The notes: generated from the sequence alone by a model not told the origin. Positions 34,214-43,829 are shown, counted from the first letter of the stretch. The stretch is DNA of 64,000 bases from JBQKLI01 sp012798975 (GCF_052116305.1 NZ_JBQKLI010000001.1:156453-220452); one strand, 5' to 3'. Program-made: numbers and translations.

Positions 34214-35150
34214 TTTTGTTCACCGCCACAATACTAATCCATTCTCCGTCTTCTCTTACTCTTACAGTTTCATAACCATAGTTTGCAAGGCAGAGTTTCA
34301 TATCTTCTTCTTGTTTTTTTAGAACACCAGAACATACGAACATACCGTTTTTTTTGAGATAATCGCCGAGTTTTGGTATTAAAGAAACCAAAACGAAATA
34401 TAATGTATTTGAAACCACTATATCGTATTGCTCTGAAGTTCTTTTTTCAGATAATATATCCATTACTTCAGCCGTAAAATTCTCTTCTACTTTGTTTATA
34501 ATGGCATTTTCTTTAGACGCTTTTACCGCCAAAGGATCTATATCCACAGCATGGGCAGATTTCGCGCCATATAATAAAGCTGCAATGGATAAGATCCCAG
34601 ATCCGCATCCCACATCTAATACTTTTTTTCCTTTTAGATTCAAATTTTCTAATTCAATCAATGTCAAGGATGTAGTTTCATGTGTCCCTGTTCCAAAAGC
34701 CATGCCGGGATCAATTTCAAGAACAATATCACCTTCCTGATTATTATAATTTTCCCAAGTCGGTTTTATTACTAAAGACCCGCCTATTTTAAATGGTTTA
34801 TAACCTTTTTTCCATTCTTCTGACCAGTCTTTATCCTCAATACTCTTATCTAAATGGTACTGAATCTCTTCAGGATGATTCTTCTTAATATTTTCAAGCA
34901 ATTGATCGATTTTTTGTATGTTGTAATAATTATCGGCATTGTCTTCCAAATAAGTCCTAATAATAATTTCTTCCCGAATAGCCTTTACGTTTTCATCGAT
35001 AACTACCCAGTAAGGCTGTGTTTTTTTGAAATTTAAAACGTCCTGATAATCTTCAACTTCGATACTTGTAATCGGAAACTGATAAAGTATAGAGTAAATA
35101 ATTTCTTCTAAATTTCGATCGCAAATTATCTCAATCTCTCTCCAATTCAT
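34206..35150 (-). CDS. prmA: Ribosomal protein L11 methyltransferase
   Basis: PrmA trimethylates ribosomal protein L11. The 314-residue protein has an N-terminal substrate-binding domain (about 1-100) and a SAM-binding Rossmann domain. There PGMAFGTGTHETTSL, GKKVLDVGCGSGILSIAALLYG-type motif I and VSNTLYFVL are clear; the last replaces the usual NI(L/V)A motif, a small deviation. It lies in the dnaJ-prmA-rsmE-mtaB cluster typical of Firmicutes. Confidence 0.94.
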   Translation of the reverse strand: MNWREIEIICDRNLEEIIYSILYQFPITSIEVEDYQDVLNFKKTQPYWVVIDENVKAIREEIIIRTYLEDNADNYYNIQKIDQLLENIKKNHPEEIQYHLDKSIEDKDWSEEWKKGYKPFKIGGSLVIKPTWENYNNQEGDIVLEIDPGMAFGTGTHETTSLTLIELENLNLKGKKVLDVGCGSGILSIAALLYGAKSAHAVDIDPLAVKASKENAIINKVEENFTAEVMDILSEKRTSEQYDIVVSNTLYFVLVSLIPKLGDYLKKNGMFVCSGVLKKQEEDMKLCLANYGYETVRVREDGEWISIVAVNKNV

Positions 35151-35159
35151 TTTGTCTCC

Positions 35160-36287
35160 TTATTCAAAGAAAGTCTTGATTTTCCCGAAAATATTTTTCT
35201 TATCTTCTTTCCCTTTAATGTTATATTTTTCTGAATGATCCGCTAATTCCTCAAACAATTCTCTTTGTTTTTGACTTAGTTTCTTTGGTGTAACCACTTG
35301 AACATCAAAATAGATATCGCCTTTTGACTTGCTGTTTAGCTTCTGAATCCCTTTTCCTTTTAGCTTAAAACGTGTGCCCGTTTGTACTCCTTCTGGGAGT
35401 TCATAATCTTCCAGTCCTTCTAAAGTTGGTATTTTTAGATTTGCCCCTAGAGCTGCCTGGGCAAAGGAAATCGGCAGTTTATAATAGATATCGTAACCAT
35501 GTCTTTGGAAGAATTCATGATCTTTTACTTTAACAACTAAGTATAAATCTCCTTTTGGACCGCCGTTTGCGCCTGAATTCCCTTCACCTCTTAAATTAAT
35601 CACCGAACCATTATCGACTCCCGCAGGTATCTTTACATTTATACTTTTGTTTTTTCTTTCTTTTCCAGAACCGCCGCATTGATGGCATTTTTCTTCTATG
35701 ATCTCTCCTGTACCTTCACATTTATCACAGACTGCAGTTCTTACAAATGTACCTAAAGGAGAACTTTGGGTTCTGCGAATCTGACCAGATCCATGACATT
35801 GGTCGCAGGTTGTTTTTGACGTTCCAGGTTCAGCTCCCGATCCTGAGCAATGAGAACATTCTTCCGTTCTAGAAATGGATACTTCTTTTTCAACGCCAAA
35901 TACAGCTTCGTCAAAAGTCAGAATAATTTGTTTTTCTAAATCGCTTCCCCTTCTCGGACTATTCGGATTCGCCGTTCTTGAGCTGTATCCACCTCCAAAT
36001 ATATCGAATATATCTCCAAATATGTCTGAAAAATCCATATTAAATCCGCCATTACCCATGCCTCCATTTTGGAAGGATGCTTCTCCAAACTGATCATAAT
36101 GGCGTCGTTTTGTCTCGTCGCTTAAAACTTCATAGGCTTGATTGATCTCCTTAAATAATTCTGCAGCCTTTTCATTATTGGGATTTAAATCCGGGTGATA
36201 GGTTTTCGCTAACTTTCTATAGGCGCTTTTAATTTCACCTTGTGGTGCATCTTTGCTTACACCTAATATCTCATATAAATTTCTCAT
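35160..36287 (-). CDS. dnaJ: Chaperone DnaJ
   Basis: DnaJ delivers substrates to DnaK and stimulates its ATPase. The 375-residue protein has the J domain with HPD in TYHPDLNP, then a Gly/Phe-rich region, and four zinc-binding CxxCxGxG repeats (CSHCSGSG, CDQCHGSG, CDKCEGTG, CHQCGGSG). The C-terminal substrate-binding domains complete it. A terminator separates it from dnaK. It heads the prmA-rsmE-mtaB cluster, and its own promoter must lie in the gap at 36288-36374, where none is convincing. Confidence 0.97.
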   Translation of the reverse strand: MRNLYEILGVSKDAPQGEIKSAYRKLAKTYHPDLNPNNEKAAELFKEINQAYEVLSDETKRRHYDQFGEASFQNGGMGNGGFNMDFSDIFGDIFDIFGGGYSSRTANPNSPRRGSDLEKQIILTFDEAVFGVEKEVSISRTEECSHCSGSGAEPGTSKTTCDQCHGSGQIRRTQSSPLGTFVRTAVCDKCEGTGEIIEEKCHQCGGSGKERKNKSINVKIPAGVDNGSVINLRGEGNSGANGGPKGDLYLVVKVKDHEFFQRHGYDIYYKLPISFAQAALGANLKIPTLEGLEDYELPEGVQTGTRFKLKGKGIQKLNSKSKGDIYFDVQVVTPKKLSQKQRELFEELADHSEKYNIKGKEDKKNIFGKIKTFFE

Positions 36288-36374
36288 TCTCTACCTCTAC
36301 CTTATCTATTCATTAACTTATCATCATTTTAAACTACTGCTACTATTTTACTAGATATACGTCAATTAGCAAGA

Positions 36375-36413
36375 CAAAAAAGAAAAAGGCTATTGCATTA
36401 GCAAGAGCCTTTT
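36375..36413 (-). terminator. Terminator between dnaK and dnaJ
   Basis: On the minus strand AAAAGGCT..AGCCTTTT encloses an inner TTGC/GCAA stem and is followed by a T-rich run. It separates the CIRCE-controlled operon from dnaJ. Confidence 0.85.
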
Positions 36414-36425
36414 CTCTAGATACTT

Positions 36426-38243
36426 TTAGTTTTCTTCGTCATCTACAACTTCATAGTCTGCATCTACTACATCATCTTGTGCTGATGCATTTTCAGATCC
36501 ATCCCCGCCGTTTTGCTCGTATAATTTTTGAGACATTTTATAAACTTCTTGAGTTAAATCTTCAGTTTTTTGTTTCATATCTTCAACATTGTCGGCTTCT
36601 AAAGCTTTCTTCAAATCATCGATCTTTCCATTGACAGCTGCTTTTTCATTTTCATCAACTTTATCGCCAAGATCTTTGACTGTTTTTTCAGCTTGATAAA
36701 TTACAGATTCTGCATTATTTTTTGCTTCAATAGATTCTTTTTTCTTTTTATCTTCTTCTGCATATTTCTCAGCTTCATCTACTTTTCTTTGGATTTCATC
36801 ATCACTCATATTTGTAGAGGCAGTAATAGTCATATTTTGTTCTTTTCCAGATCCTTGGTCTTTAGCGGTAACATTTACAATACCGTTCGCATCAATATCA
36901 AAAGATACTTCGATTTTTGGGATTCCTCTTGGTGCTGGTGCGATATCAGCTAAAGTAAATCTTCCTAAAAGTGTATTGTCAGAAGCCATTTCTCTTTCCC
37001 CTTGTAATACTACGATTTCAACAGAAGTTTGTCCATCTGCAGAAGTAGTAAATACTTGGCTCTTCTTAGTAGGGATGGTAGTATTTCTTTCGATTAATTT
37101 TGTTGTAACACCGCCTAAAGTTTCAATTCCTAGGGACAATGGTGTAACGTCTAGTAATAATAAGTCTTTTACTTCCCCTGTTAAAACACCACCTTGCAAT
37201 GCTGCTCCGATTGCAACACATTCGTCAGGGTTGATATCTTTTTGAGGATCTTTCCCTACTAATTTTTTAACAGACTCTTGCACTGCAGGAATTCTTGTAG
37301 ATCCGCCGACAAGCAGAATTTTGTTTACTTCGCTTGCAGAAACGCCTGCATCTTTTAAAGCTTCTTTCACTGGACCTTCAGTAGCTTTTACCAAGTCAGA
37401 AGTTAAATCTTCAAACTTGCTTCTGTTGATATCCATATTTAAGTGAGCTGGAGTTCCATTAATTGCTGTAATAAAAGGAAGGTTTACATTTGTAGATAAT
37501 GTAGAAGATAGTTCTTTTTTCGCTTTTTCTGCAGCATCTTTAAGTCTTTGAAGAGATGTAGGATCTTTTCTTAAATCAAGTCCGTTCTCTTTCATAAATT
37601 CTTCAGCCATATGATCAACTAGTTTTTGGTCAAAATCGTCCCCGCCTAGTTTATTATTTCCTCTTGTTGCTAATACTTCGAAGACTCCATCCCCTACTTC
37701 AAGAATAGAAACGTCGAATGTACCGCCGCCTAGGTCGAACACCATAACTTTATTATGATTTGTTTCTTTATCTACACCATAAGCTAAAGCTGCTGCTGTA
37801 GGCTCGTTGATAATTCTTCTAACGTTTAAACCTGCTATTTTACCTGCATCCTTTGTCGCCTGTCTTTGACTGTCCGTAAAGTATGCTGGAACAGTAATAA
37901 CCGCCTCGGTAACTGTTTCGCCTAAATAAGACTCTACATCATTTTTGATTTTTTGAAGAATCATTGCTGAAATTTCTTCTGGAGAATAGTCTTTGCCATC
38001 GATACTTTCTTTATAATCAGATCCCATTTCTCTTTTAATTGAAGAGATAGTTCTTCCAGGGTTTGTGATAGCCTGTCTTTTAGCTGTTTCTCCTACAAGT
38101 CTTTCTCCATCTTTTGTAAAGGCAACTACGGATGGTGTTGTTCTATTTCCTTCTGCATTCGGTACAATTACAGACTCTCCACCTTCCATAACTGCTACTG
38201 CTGAATTTGTTGTTCCTAAATCTATACCAATAATTTTACTCAT
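36426..38243 (-). CDS. dnaK: Chaperone DnaK (Hsp70)
   Basis: The main Hsp70 chaperone. The 605-residue protein has the actin-like ATPase with IGIDLGTTNSAVAV at the N terminus, VFDLGGGTFDVS, and LVGGSTRIPAVQ. The linker DLLLLDVTPLSLGIET leads to the substrate-binding domain with a helical lid. The C terminus ends in an acidic tail (VDADYEVVDDEEN). It is the third gene after hrcA and grpE and ends at a strong terminator. Confidence 0.98.
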   Translation of the reverse strand: MSKIIGIDLGTTNSAVAVMEGGESVIVPNAEGNRTTPSVVAFTKDGERLVGETAKRQAITNPGRTISSIKREMGSDYKESIDGKDYSPEEISAMILQKIKNDVESYLGETVTEAVITVPAYFTDSQRQATKDAGKIAGLNVRRIINEPTAAALAYGVDKETNHNKVMVFDLGGGTFDVSILEVGDGVFEVLATRGNNKLGGDDFDQKLVDHMAEEFMKENGLDLRKDPTSLQRLKDAAEKAKKELSSTLSTNVNLPFITAINGTPAHLNMDINRSKFEDLTSDLVKATEGPVKEALKDAGVSASEVNKILLVGGSTRIPAVQESVKKLVGKDPQKDINPDECVAIGAALQGGVLTGEVKDLLLLDVTPLSLGIETLGGVTTKLIERNTTIPTKKSQVFTTSADGQTSVEIVVLQGEREMASDNTLLGRFTLADIAPAPRGIPKIEVSFDIDANGIVNVTAKDQGSGKEQNMTITASTNMSDDEIQRKVDEAEKYAEEDKKKKESIEAKNNAESVIYQAEKTVKDLGDKVDENEKAAVNGKIDDLKKALEADNVEDMKQKTEDLTQEVYKMSQKLYEQNGGDGSENASAQDDVVDADYEVVDDEEN

Positions 38244-38265
38244 ATATACTTCCTCCTAAAATTAA

Positions 38266-38784
38266 TTAATTACTTACTTTGACCATACTTGGCCTAATTA
38301 CTTTATCATTTAATACATAGCCTTTTTGCAGCGTTTCTATAATATGATTTGATTCTAGTTCATCATTGTCTTCCATAACAACAGCATGATGGAAATTAGG
38401 ATCAAAAGGTTCGCCTACAGAAGGGACTTCTTCTAAACCTTCGCCTTTTAATATCTCTATCATATTTTTATAAATCATGCTGATTCCCTCGGAAAACTCA
38501 TTGCTGCAGTTTTTCTGATCTAAAGCTCTTTCTAAATCATCGATTACAGGTAATAATCGTAATATAAGACCTTCATTTGCCAACGCGATAGATTGAGCTT
38601 TTTCTTTTTGGGTTCTATTTTTGAAGTTTATAAAATCGGCTTGGATCCTTGACAAACTGTTTTTTAAATCCAGGATCTCTTGTTCTGTCGCATCGATTTC
38701 TTCTTCAACACTACCTTCCTCATCCATAATTTCGTCTTCCGTTTCCTCTTCGATTTCTTCTGAATGAATATTGTTTTCTTTCAT
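38266..38784 (-). CDS. grpE: Nucleotide exchange factor GrpE
   Basis: GrpE releases ADP from DnaK. The 172-residue protein has an acidic disordered head (about 1-40), a long helix (about 40-95), and a C-terminal beta domain with VGEPFDPNFHHAVV and the GYVLNDKVIRPSMVKV ending. It lies 9 bp after hrcA and 22 bp before dnaK. Confidence 0.97.
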   Translation of the reverse strand: MKENNIHSEEIEEETEDEIMDEEGSVEEEIDATEQEILDLKNSLSRIQADFINFKNRTQKEKAQSIALANEGLILRLLPVIDDLERALDQKNCSNEFSEGISMIYKNMIEILKGEGLEEVPSVGEPFDPNFHHAVVMEDNDELESNHIIETLQKGYVLNDKVIRPSMVKVSN

Positions 38785-38793
38785 TCTCTCCTC

Positions 38794-39837
38794 CTAGTTC
38801 CTATTATTAATCATATGATTGATTTTCCAGGATATTGTCATAACTGCTTCGATCACCTTGGGGTAATTCATTCTTATAGGTGCTATTAAAGCAATTTTCC
38901 CTTTTATTCTTTGGTTTAATAAATAAGACGATACGATAACAGTATTATCTTTTAAAATATCAATGGAGTTTTCTTTCCCTATTTTCACATAAAAGTAATT
39001 CTCTTCTTCTAAAAAAAGCTTCATAATATTTTCTTTGTTTTCAACGAACTCTATAAATTCTCTTAATCGATTCATATCAGAATATTCTGGATAATCAAAT
39101 ATATTAGTCAATCCTTCTGTATGAAAATTTAATTCCCGAAAACTATTAAATTCTTCTTCGATAACACTAGTAATAGAATCTCTAATAAAAGGATAATCAT
39201 TTAATTTTCGTATCAGTTCATTCTTGTATTCATCCATTTCGTTAATTTCTTTTTTTGTAATTAACGACCGCAGATGAAAATTGATTTTTCTAATGTCTTC
39301 ATCTTCTAATAAACTATTGCTGTGAATAATATGATTGCCAACATCTCCAGTACTGTAAACGACTACCATTACAAAATTATTGTAATTAATCGGCAATAGT
39401 TCGATATGCTCGACATGAATATCAGAAGATGTTCGAAGCATTGTGATACAGGTATAGTTTGTTAATGAAGATAGTATCCTTGCTGCTTCTACGATTATTT
39501 TATCTGCATCAATAAATTGATTGTAATTCGTCGTCGATAGCGATTGATTCTCTGTAGCATATAATTTCGCATTAATTTTATTCATTAAATCATCGACATA
39601 TCGTCTATAAGCAGCGTCCGTCGGGATTCTTCCAGATGATGAGTGAGCTTTCATGATTAAACAAAGATCTTCTAAATCGCTCATCTCGTTTCTGATAGTG
39701 GCAGGACTAACACCTAAATCATACTTCTTATTTAAGGTTCTTGATCCCACCGGTTCTGCAGTCTCTAGATAACTATCTATTATAGAATACAGGATTTTTT
39801 CTTGACGATCTGTTAAATCTTGATTGATCAAGCTCAA
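38794..39837 (-). CDS. hrcA: Heat-shock repressor HrcA
   Basis: HrcA represses class I heat-shock genes by binding CIRCE. The 347-residue protein has an N-terminal winged helix with LTDRQEKIL and SPATIRNEMSDLE, then GAF-like and insert domains typical of the family. It is preceded by a consensus promoter with a CIRCE element just downstream, so it controls its own operon. Confidence 0.97.
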   Translation of the reverse strand: MSLINQDLTDRQEKILYSIIDSYLETAEPVGSRTLNKKYDLGVSPATIRNEMSDLEDLCLIMKAHSSSGRIPTDAAYRRYVDDLMNKINAKLYATENQSLSTTNYNQFIDADKIIVEAARILSSLTNYTCITMLRTSSDIHVEHIELLPINYNNFVMVVVYSTGDVGNHIIHSNSLLEDEDIRKINFHLRSLITKKEINEMDEYKNELIRKLNDYPFIRDSITSVIEEEFNSFRELNFHTEGLTNIFDYPEYSDMNRLREFIEFVENKENIMKLFLEEENYFYVKIGKENSIDILKDNTVIVSSYLLNQRIKGKIALIAPIRMNYPKVIEAVMTISWKINHMINNRN

Positions 39838-39851
39838 GTCACCTCCTTACA

Positions 39852-39915
39852 GTTGTTAGCACTCACTTGACTCAAGTGCTAACAACATTATAGTACCTTA
39901 TTTTCTGTTTGTCAA
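39852..39915 (-). promoter_or_regulatory. hrcA operon promoter with CIRCE operator
   Basis: On the minus strand the promoter is a perfect TTGACA (39910-39915), 17 bp, TATAAT (39887-39892). Downstream, TTAGCACTC-N9-AAGTGCTAA (39856-39882 on the plus strand) is the CIRCE element with one changed base. The palindrome is extended outward by GTTG/CAAC. HrcA repression of hrcA-grpE-dnaK is well founded by family knowledge. Confidence 0.95.
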
Positions 39916-39920
39916 CAGTA

Positions 39921-39950
39921 AAAACAAAAAAATCGGCTAATTAGCCGATT
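39921..39950 (-). terminator. Terminator after hemW
   Basis: AATCGGCTAATTAGCCGATT (39931-39950) is a perfect palindrome, followed on the minus strand by T7. It overlaps the hemW stop codon. Confidence 0.88.
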
Positions 39951-41091
39951 AAAAATCTATTTTTGAAAGAAAATAGTTGGATATAAAGAAACCCTTCTCT
40001 GTGAATGAAATTCTATCGTTTTGAAGCTGCAAATGCCCGCTTTCTATAAATTCCGATATGATAGCTTTGTTTATTAAATAAAGGTCTACCCCAAAAAGCT
40101 CTTCAAATCTACCTAAGGACAATCCTGAGTCAAGACGCATATGCATGATAATATATTCGAATTTTAAAGTTTCCATATCCAATTCTTCTACTTCCAAGTA
40201 AGGACTTTCTCTTCTATCTATAGAAACAGCATAATCCTTCATATTGATGTCGTTTTTATAACGAATTTTATTAATATAACCTGATGCGCCAATTCCAAAG
40301 CCAAAGTATTCCTCATTATGCCAATATTTTAAATTATGCATTGATGCATAGTCGGGTTTCGAGAAATTCGACAATTCATACTGTTTATATCGTCTTTTTT
40401 TCAACTCTTGACAGATACGTAAATATAATCCCTCTTCTTCTTCATCAGAGGGCAAAGTCAATTCGCCTTTTTTATATAAATAACCAAACAATGTTTTGTC
40501 TTCTACAATTAAATTATACCAAGATATATGTTCTGGCTGTATTTGATCTATAAACTCTAAATCCTCTAAAATATCTTCTATTTTTTGTTCTGGAAATCCG
40601 TATATTAAGTCTATTGATAAATTTCTTATGCCGCCATGACGTATAATTTGGCAATCTTCAATTATTTTTTCCCAAGTATACATTCTTCCTAGTTTTTCTA
40701 AATGATGATTCTGAAAACACTGAACACCTAAGGAAATTCTATTGATTCCTATTTCTGTATATTTCTTTATTGTATTATAGTCGATCGTATTAGGGTTGCA
40801 TTCCAGAGTGATTTCTGCATTTTTCATAATAGAAAAGGAGTCGTTCAATTTACAAAGGATTCTCTCTATGAACTCCGAAGGAAACAAACTCGGGGTCCCG
40901 CCGCCGATATAAATTGTATCTACGAAAACAGATGGATCTTTGTAAAGGTCTATTTCTTGCAGCAGAAGATGTACGTACTCTTTGTAATATTCTTTATCTT
41001 TGCCGATTATCGTTGTGAAATCACAATAACTGCATTTTTTCTCGCAAAAAGGGATATGAATATATATCCCTTTTTTAATCATCTTCATCAT
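39949..41091 (-). CDS. hemW: Heme chaperone HemW (radical SAM)
   Basis: A 380-residue radical SAM protein of the HemN-like HemW family. The cluster motif is HIPFCEKKCSYCDF (CxxxCxxC near residue 19). IYIGGGTPSLF and LSLGVQCFQ, here RISLGVQCF, are family-typical. HemW proteins hold heme and are not coproporphyrinogen oxidases; they occur also in anaerobes without respiration. The gene overlaps lepA by 17 bp, and the start may be any of several in-frame ATG codons within residues 1-4. No clear ribosome site is seen, so translational coupling is likely. Confidence 0.92.
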   Translation of the reverse strand: MMKMIKKGIYIHIPFCEKKCSYCDFTTIIGKDKEYYKEYVHLLLQEIDLYKDPSVFVDTIYIGGGTPSLFPSEFIERILCKLNDSFSIMKNAEITLECNPNTIDYNTIKKYTEIGINRISLGVQCFQNHHLEKLGRMYTWEKIIEDCQIIRHGGIRNLSIDLIYGFPEQKIEDILEDLEFIDQIQPEHISWYNLIVEDKTLFGYLYKKGELTLPSDEEEEGLYLRICQELKKRRYKQYELSNFSKPDYASMHNLKYWHNEEYFGFGIGASGYINKIRYKNDINMKDYAVSIDRRESPYLEVEELDMETLKFEYIIMHMRLDSGLSLGRFEELFGVDLYLINKAIISEFIESGHLQLQNDRISFTEKGFFISNYFLSKIDF

Positions 41092-42886
41092 ATTTTAATA
41101 CCGATAAGAAAGCTTCTTGAGGAACTTCAACAGAACCAACTTGTCTCATTCGTTTCTTGCCTTCTTTTTGTTTTTCTAATAATTTTCTCTTTCTAGAAAT
41201 ATCTCCGCCGTAACACTTCGCTAATACATCTTTCCTAAGGGCTCGTACCGTTTCTCTAGCAATCACTTTCGATCCGATAGCAGCTTGTATCGGCACTGCG
41301 AACTGATGTCTAGGTATCTGATTTTTTAACTTGGAAACGATAGATCTTCCTCTTTCGTAGGCCTTTTCTTCATGAACGATTAAAGACAACGCATCTACTG
41401 TCTCCCCATTGATAACTATATCTAAACGAACCAGTTCTGCTTGCTGATATCCTTTTAGTTCATAGTCTAAAGAAGCGTAACCTCTAGTTTTTGATTTTAA
41501 AGCATCAAAAAAATCATAGATTACTTCATTTAACGGCAGCAAATAACGAATATTGACCCGTTTTTCATCTAGATAGGTCATATCTTTAAACTCCCCACGC
41601 TTATTTTGGCATAAGTCCATAATAGGACCGACGTAATCGGTAGGACTCATAATATTCGCTTCTACTATTGGTTCTTCCATATAATCAATTTCAGTTAATG
41701 GAGGCAAATTGGAAGGATTTTGAATTTCCAAAAGCTCTCCGCTCTTCTTATACACTTTATATATAACCGAAGGGGATGTGGCGATAATATTTAAATTAAA
41801 CTCTCTCTCAAGCCTCTCTTGTATAACTTCCATATGAAGAAGACCCAAGAATCCGCAGCGGAAGCCAAATCCTAAGGCGACAGAACTTTCCGGTTCGAAG
41901 ACCAAAGATGCATCATTAACCTGAAGTTTCTCCAAAGCTTCTCTCACTTCAGTGAACTCCTCGCCTTCAGCAGGATATATTCCGCAGTAAACCATAGGCG
42001 TTACTTTTTTATAGCCGGGAAGCGGTTCTTCAGTACTGTTTTTCGCTTCTGTTATAGTATCTCCCACTCGGGCATCTTGAACATTTTTTATACTGGCAAC
42101 AACAAAGCCTACATCTCCCGTCTGAATTTCTTCAGTAATAATCATGCCGTGAGAAGTATAACCCACTTCAGTTACTTCAAATGATTTTTTCGTAGACATC
42201 ATCTGAATAGACATACCAGGTTTAATAGATCCGTCAAATACACGGACATAACATACAACACCTCTATAGGAATCATAGTAACTATCAAATATCAAAGCTT
42301 TCAATGGTTTATCGTCTTCTCCCAATGGAGCTGGTACATTATTGACTATTTCTTCTAGAACATCGACAATATTTAGTCCTTCTTTCGCGGATATCGCTGG
42401 AACATCATCAGCAGGAAGACCGATAATATTTTTGATTTCCTCTTTTGCAAAATCGATATCTGCAGAAGGCAGATCGATCTTATTTATAATTGGTAATATT
42501 TCTAAATCTTGTTCCAATGCTAAGTACATATTAGCCAATGTCTGAGCTTCTACTCCTTGTGTAGCATCGACTATCAATAACGCGCCTTCGCAAGCTGCTA
42601 AGCTTCTCGATACTTCATAATTGAAATCCACATGTCCTGGAGTATCGATTAGATTCAGCATATATGTTTCGCCATCTAAAGCCTTATAAAACAGCTTTAT
42701 CGCTTTTAATTTGATCGTGATACCCCGTTCTTTCTCTAAATCCATACTATCAAGCACTTGGCTGTCCATTTCTCTTTTTGTAAGCATTCCTGTTTCTTCT
42801 ATCAATCTATCTGCCAAAGTAGACTTGCCATGGTCGATATGGGCTATGATAGAAAAGTTTCTTATATGATCTTTCTTAATTAACAA
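41075..42886 (-). CDS. lepA: Elongation factor 4 (LepA)
   Basis: LepA is a ribosome-associated GTPase that affects translation initiation and elongation. The 603-residue protein has the G domain with AHIDHGKSTLADRL, DTPGHVDFNYEV and NKIDLPSAD, and the EF-G-like domains. The unique C-terminal domain ends in KRMRQVGSVEVPQEAFLSVL-type sequence. It lies between lepB and hemW. In spore-forming Clostridia gpr and spoIIP usually sit upstream of it; neither is present. Confidence 0.97.
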   Translation of the reverse strand: MLIKKDHIRNFSIIAHIDHGKSTLADRLIEETGMLTKREMDSQVLDSMDLEKERGITIKLKAIKLFYKALDGETYMLNLIDTPGHVDFNYEVSRSLAACEGALLIVDATQGVEAQTLANMYLALEQDLEILPIINKIDLPSADIDFAKEEIKNIIGLPADDVPAISAKEGLNIVDVLEEIVNNVPAPLGEDDKPLKALIFDSYYDSYRGVVCYVRVFDGSIKPGMSIQMMSTKKSFEVTEVGYTSHGMIITEEIQTGDVGFVVASIKNVQDARVGDTITEAKNSTEEPLPGYKKVTPMVYCGIYPAEGEEFTEVREALEKLQVNDASLVFEPESSVALGFGFRCGFLGLLHMEVIQERLEREFNLNIIATSPSVIYKVYKKSGELLEIQNPSNLPPLTEIDYMEEPIVEANIMSPTDYVGPIMDLCQNKRGEFKDMTYLDEKRVNIRYLLPLNEVIYDFFDALKSKTRGYASLDYELKGYQQAELVRLDIVINGETVDALSLIVHEEKAYERGRSIVSKLKNQIPRHQFAVPIQAAIGSKVIARETVRALRKDVLAKCYGGDISRKRKLLEKQKEGKKRMRQVGSVEVPQEAFLSVLKYDEDD

Positions 42887-42899
42887 CTAAATTCCCCCA

Positions 42900-43430
42900 T
42901 TATAAAGTACCGATCTGGTTGAATGGATAAAATCTAAAAAAGGCTATGCCCACTATAGAATCCTTATCAATAGTACCAAAATCCCTGCTGTCTTTACTTC
43001 CATTAGGAAGCCGGTTATCCCCTAATACGAAGACTTTGCCCTCTTCAACTTCCCATTTCGTTTGATCTGTAATGGCTAAAGTTCTATCAGAATTAGTATA
43101 AGACTCCTTTAATTCTTTTCCGTTTAACAACACTTTATCATCTTTGATTTCTACTGTATCTCCCGGCAGACCGATTACTCTTTTAATATAATCTTTGTCT
43201 TCTACCGGAGATTTAAATTCAACAATATCTCCATAGTCCACATCATCTACCATAAAGCTGATTCTATTTACAAATAAACGATCCCTGGTTTTTAACGTAT
43301 CATTCATACTGGAACCGACTACTAAAGTAGAACTTAAAATAAAGCTTTTAATGACCATTGACAACACAAACGCAACGGCAATAACGACAACCCATTCCAA
43401 TAAACTGTTTTTGTTTGATTTTTCAGACAT
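42900..43430 (-). CDS. lepB: Type I signal peptidase
   Basis: Signal peptidase I removes signal peptides outside the membrane. The 176-residue protein has one N-terminal membrane helix (about 10-33). The catalytic serine is in GSSMNDTL and the lysine in DYIKRVIGLPGD. The conserved GDNRLPNGSKDSRDFG box follows. The ATG at 43430 with AAGGAGAG upstream is preferred over an in-frame start 57 bp earlier. Length and form match the single-helix Gram-positive type. Confidence 0.96.
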   Translation of the reverse strand: MSEKSNKNSLLEWVVVIAVAFVLSMVIKSFILSSTLVVGSSMNDTLKTRDRLFVNRISFMVDDVDYGDIVEFKSPVEDKDYIKRVIGLPGDTVEIKDDKVLLNGKELKESYTNSDRTLAITDQTKWEVEEGKVFVLGDNRLPNGSKDSRDFGTIDKDSIVGIAFFRFYPFNQIGTL

Positions 43431-43458
43431 CTTTACTCTCCTTAAATTATACTGTTGT

Positions 43459-43487
43459 AGTATATCATACTCCTTTTTTTTCTTCAA
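43459..43487 (-). promoter_or_regulatory. lepB-lepA-hemW promoter
   Basis: On the minus strand TTGAAG (43482-43487) and TATACT (43459-43464) are 17 bp apart. It stands back to back with the rpsT promoter. Confidence 0.65.
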
Positions 43488-43504
43488 TTTCTTAAAATAT
43501 TATC

Positions 43505-43533
43505 TTGATCTTTTATAAGCTTTAGTATATAAT
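43505..43533 (+). promoter_or_regulatory. rpsT promoter
   Basis: TTGATC (43505-43510), 17 bp, TATAAT (43528-43533). The leader to the rpsT start is about 22 bases. Confidence 0.8.
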
Positions 43534-43561
43534 ACCAATGTTATGTTTAGGAGGTGAAAGA

Positions 43562-43819
43562 ATGGCTAATATTAAATCAGCACTAAAAAGAATCAAAGTT
43601 ACAAAGAGACAAACTCAAGAAAATAGAGCGAAAAAAACTGAGTTAAAAACTTACATCAAGAAATTTGATGCAGCCGTAGAATCAGGAAATTTTGATGAAG
43701 CTAGAAAAATTTTAAAAGTTGTAGACAAAAAACTTAAAAAAGCGACGTCTAAAAATGTAATTCATAAAAATGCAGCTTCTAGACAATTAAGCAGATTAAG
43801 TAAAAAATTAAATGCGTAA
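43562..43819 (+). CDS. rpsT: Ribosomal protein S20
   Basis: S20 binds 16S rRNA early in assembly. The 85-residue basic protein begins MANIKSALKRIKVTKRQ and ends with the family stretch HKNAASRQLSRLSKKL. The ATG at 43562 follows AGGAGG closely; an in-frame ATG 24 bp upstream lies before this site and is rejected. It is a single-gene unit with a clear promoter and terminator. Confidence 0.97.
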   Translation: MANIKSALKRIKVTKRQTQENRAKKTELKTYIKKFDAAVESGNFDEARKILKVVDKKLKKATSKNVIHKNAASRQLSRLSKKLNA

Positions 43820-43829
43820 TAAATATTTA

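Noticed and set aside
39849..39890. The palindrome before hrcA as a terminator
   Set aside because: It lacks a T run, lies just after a perfect promoter, and matches the CIRCE consensus.
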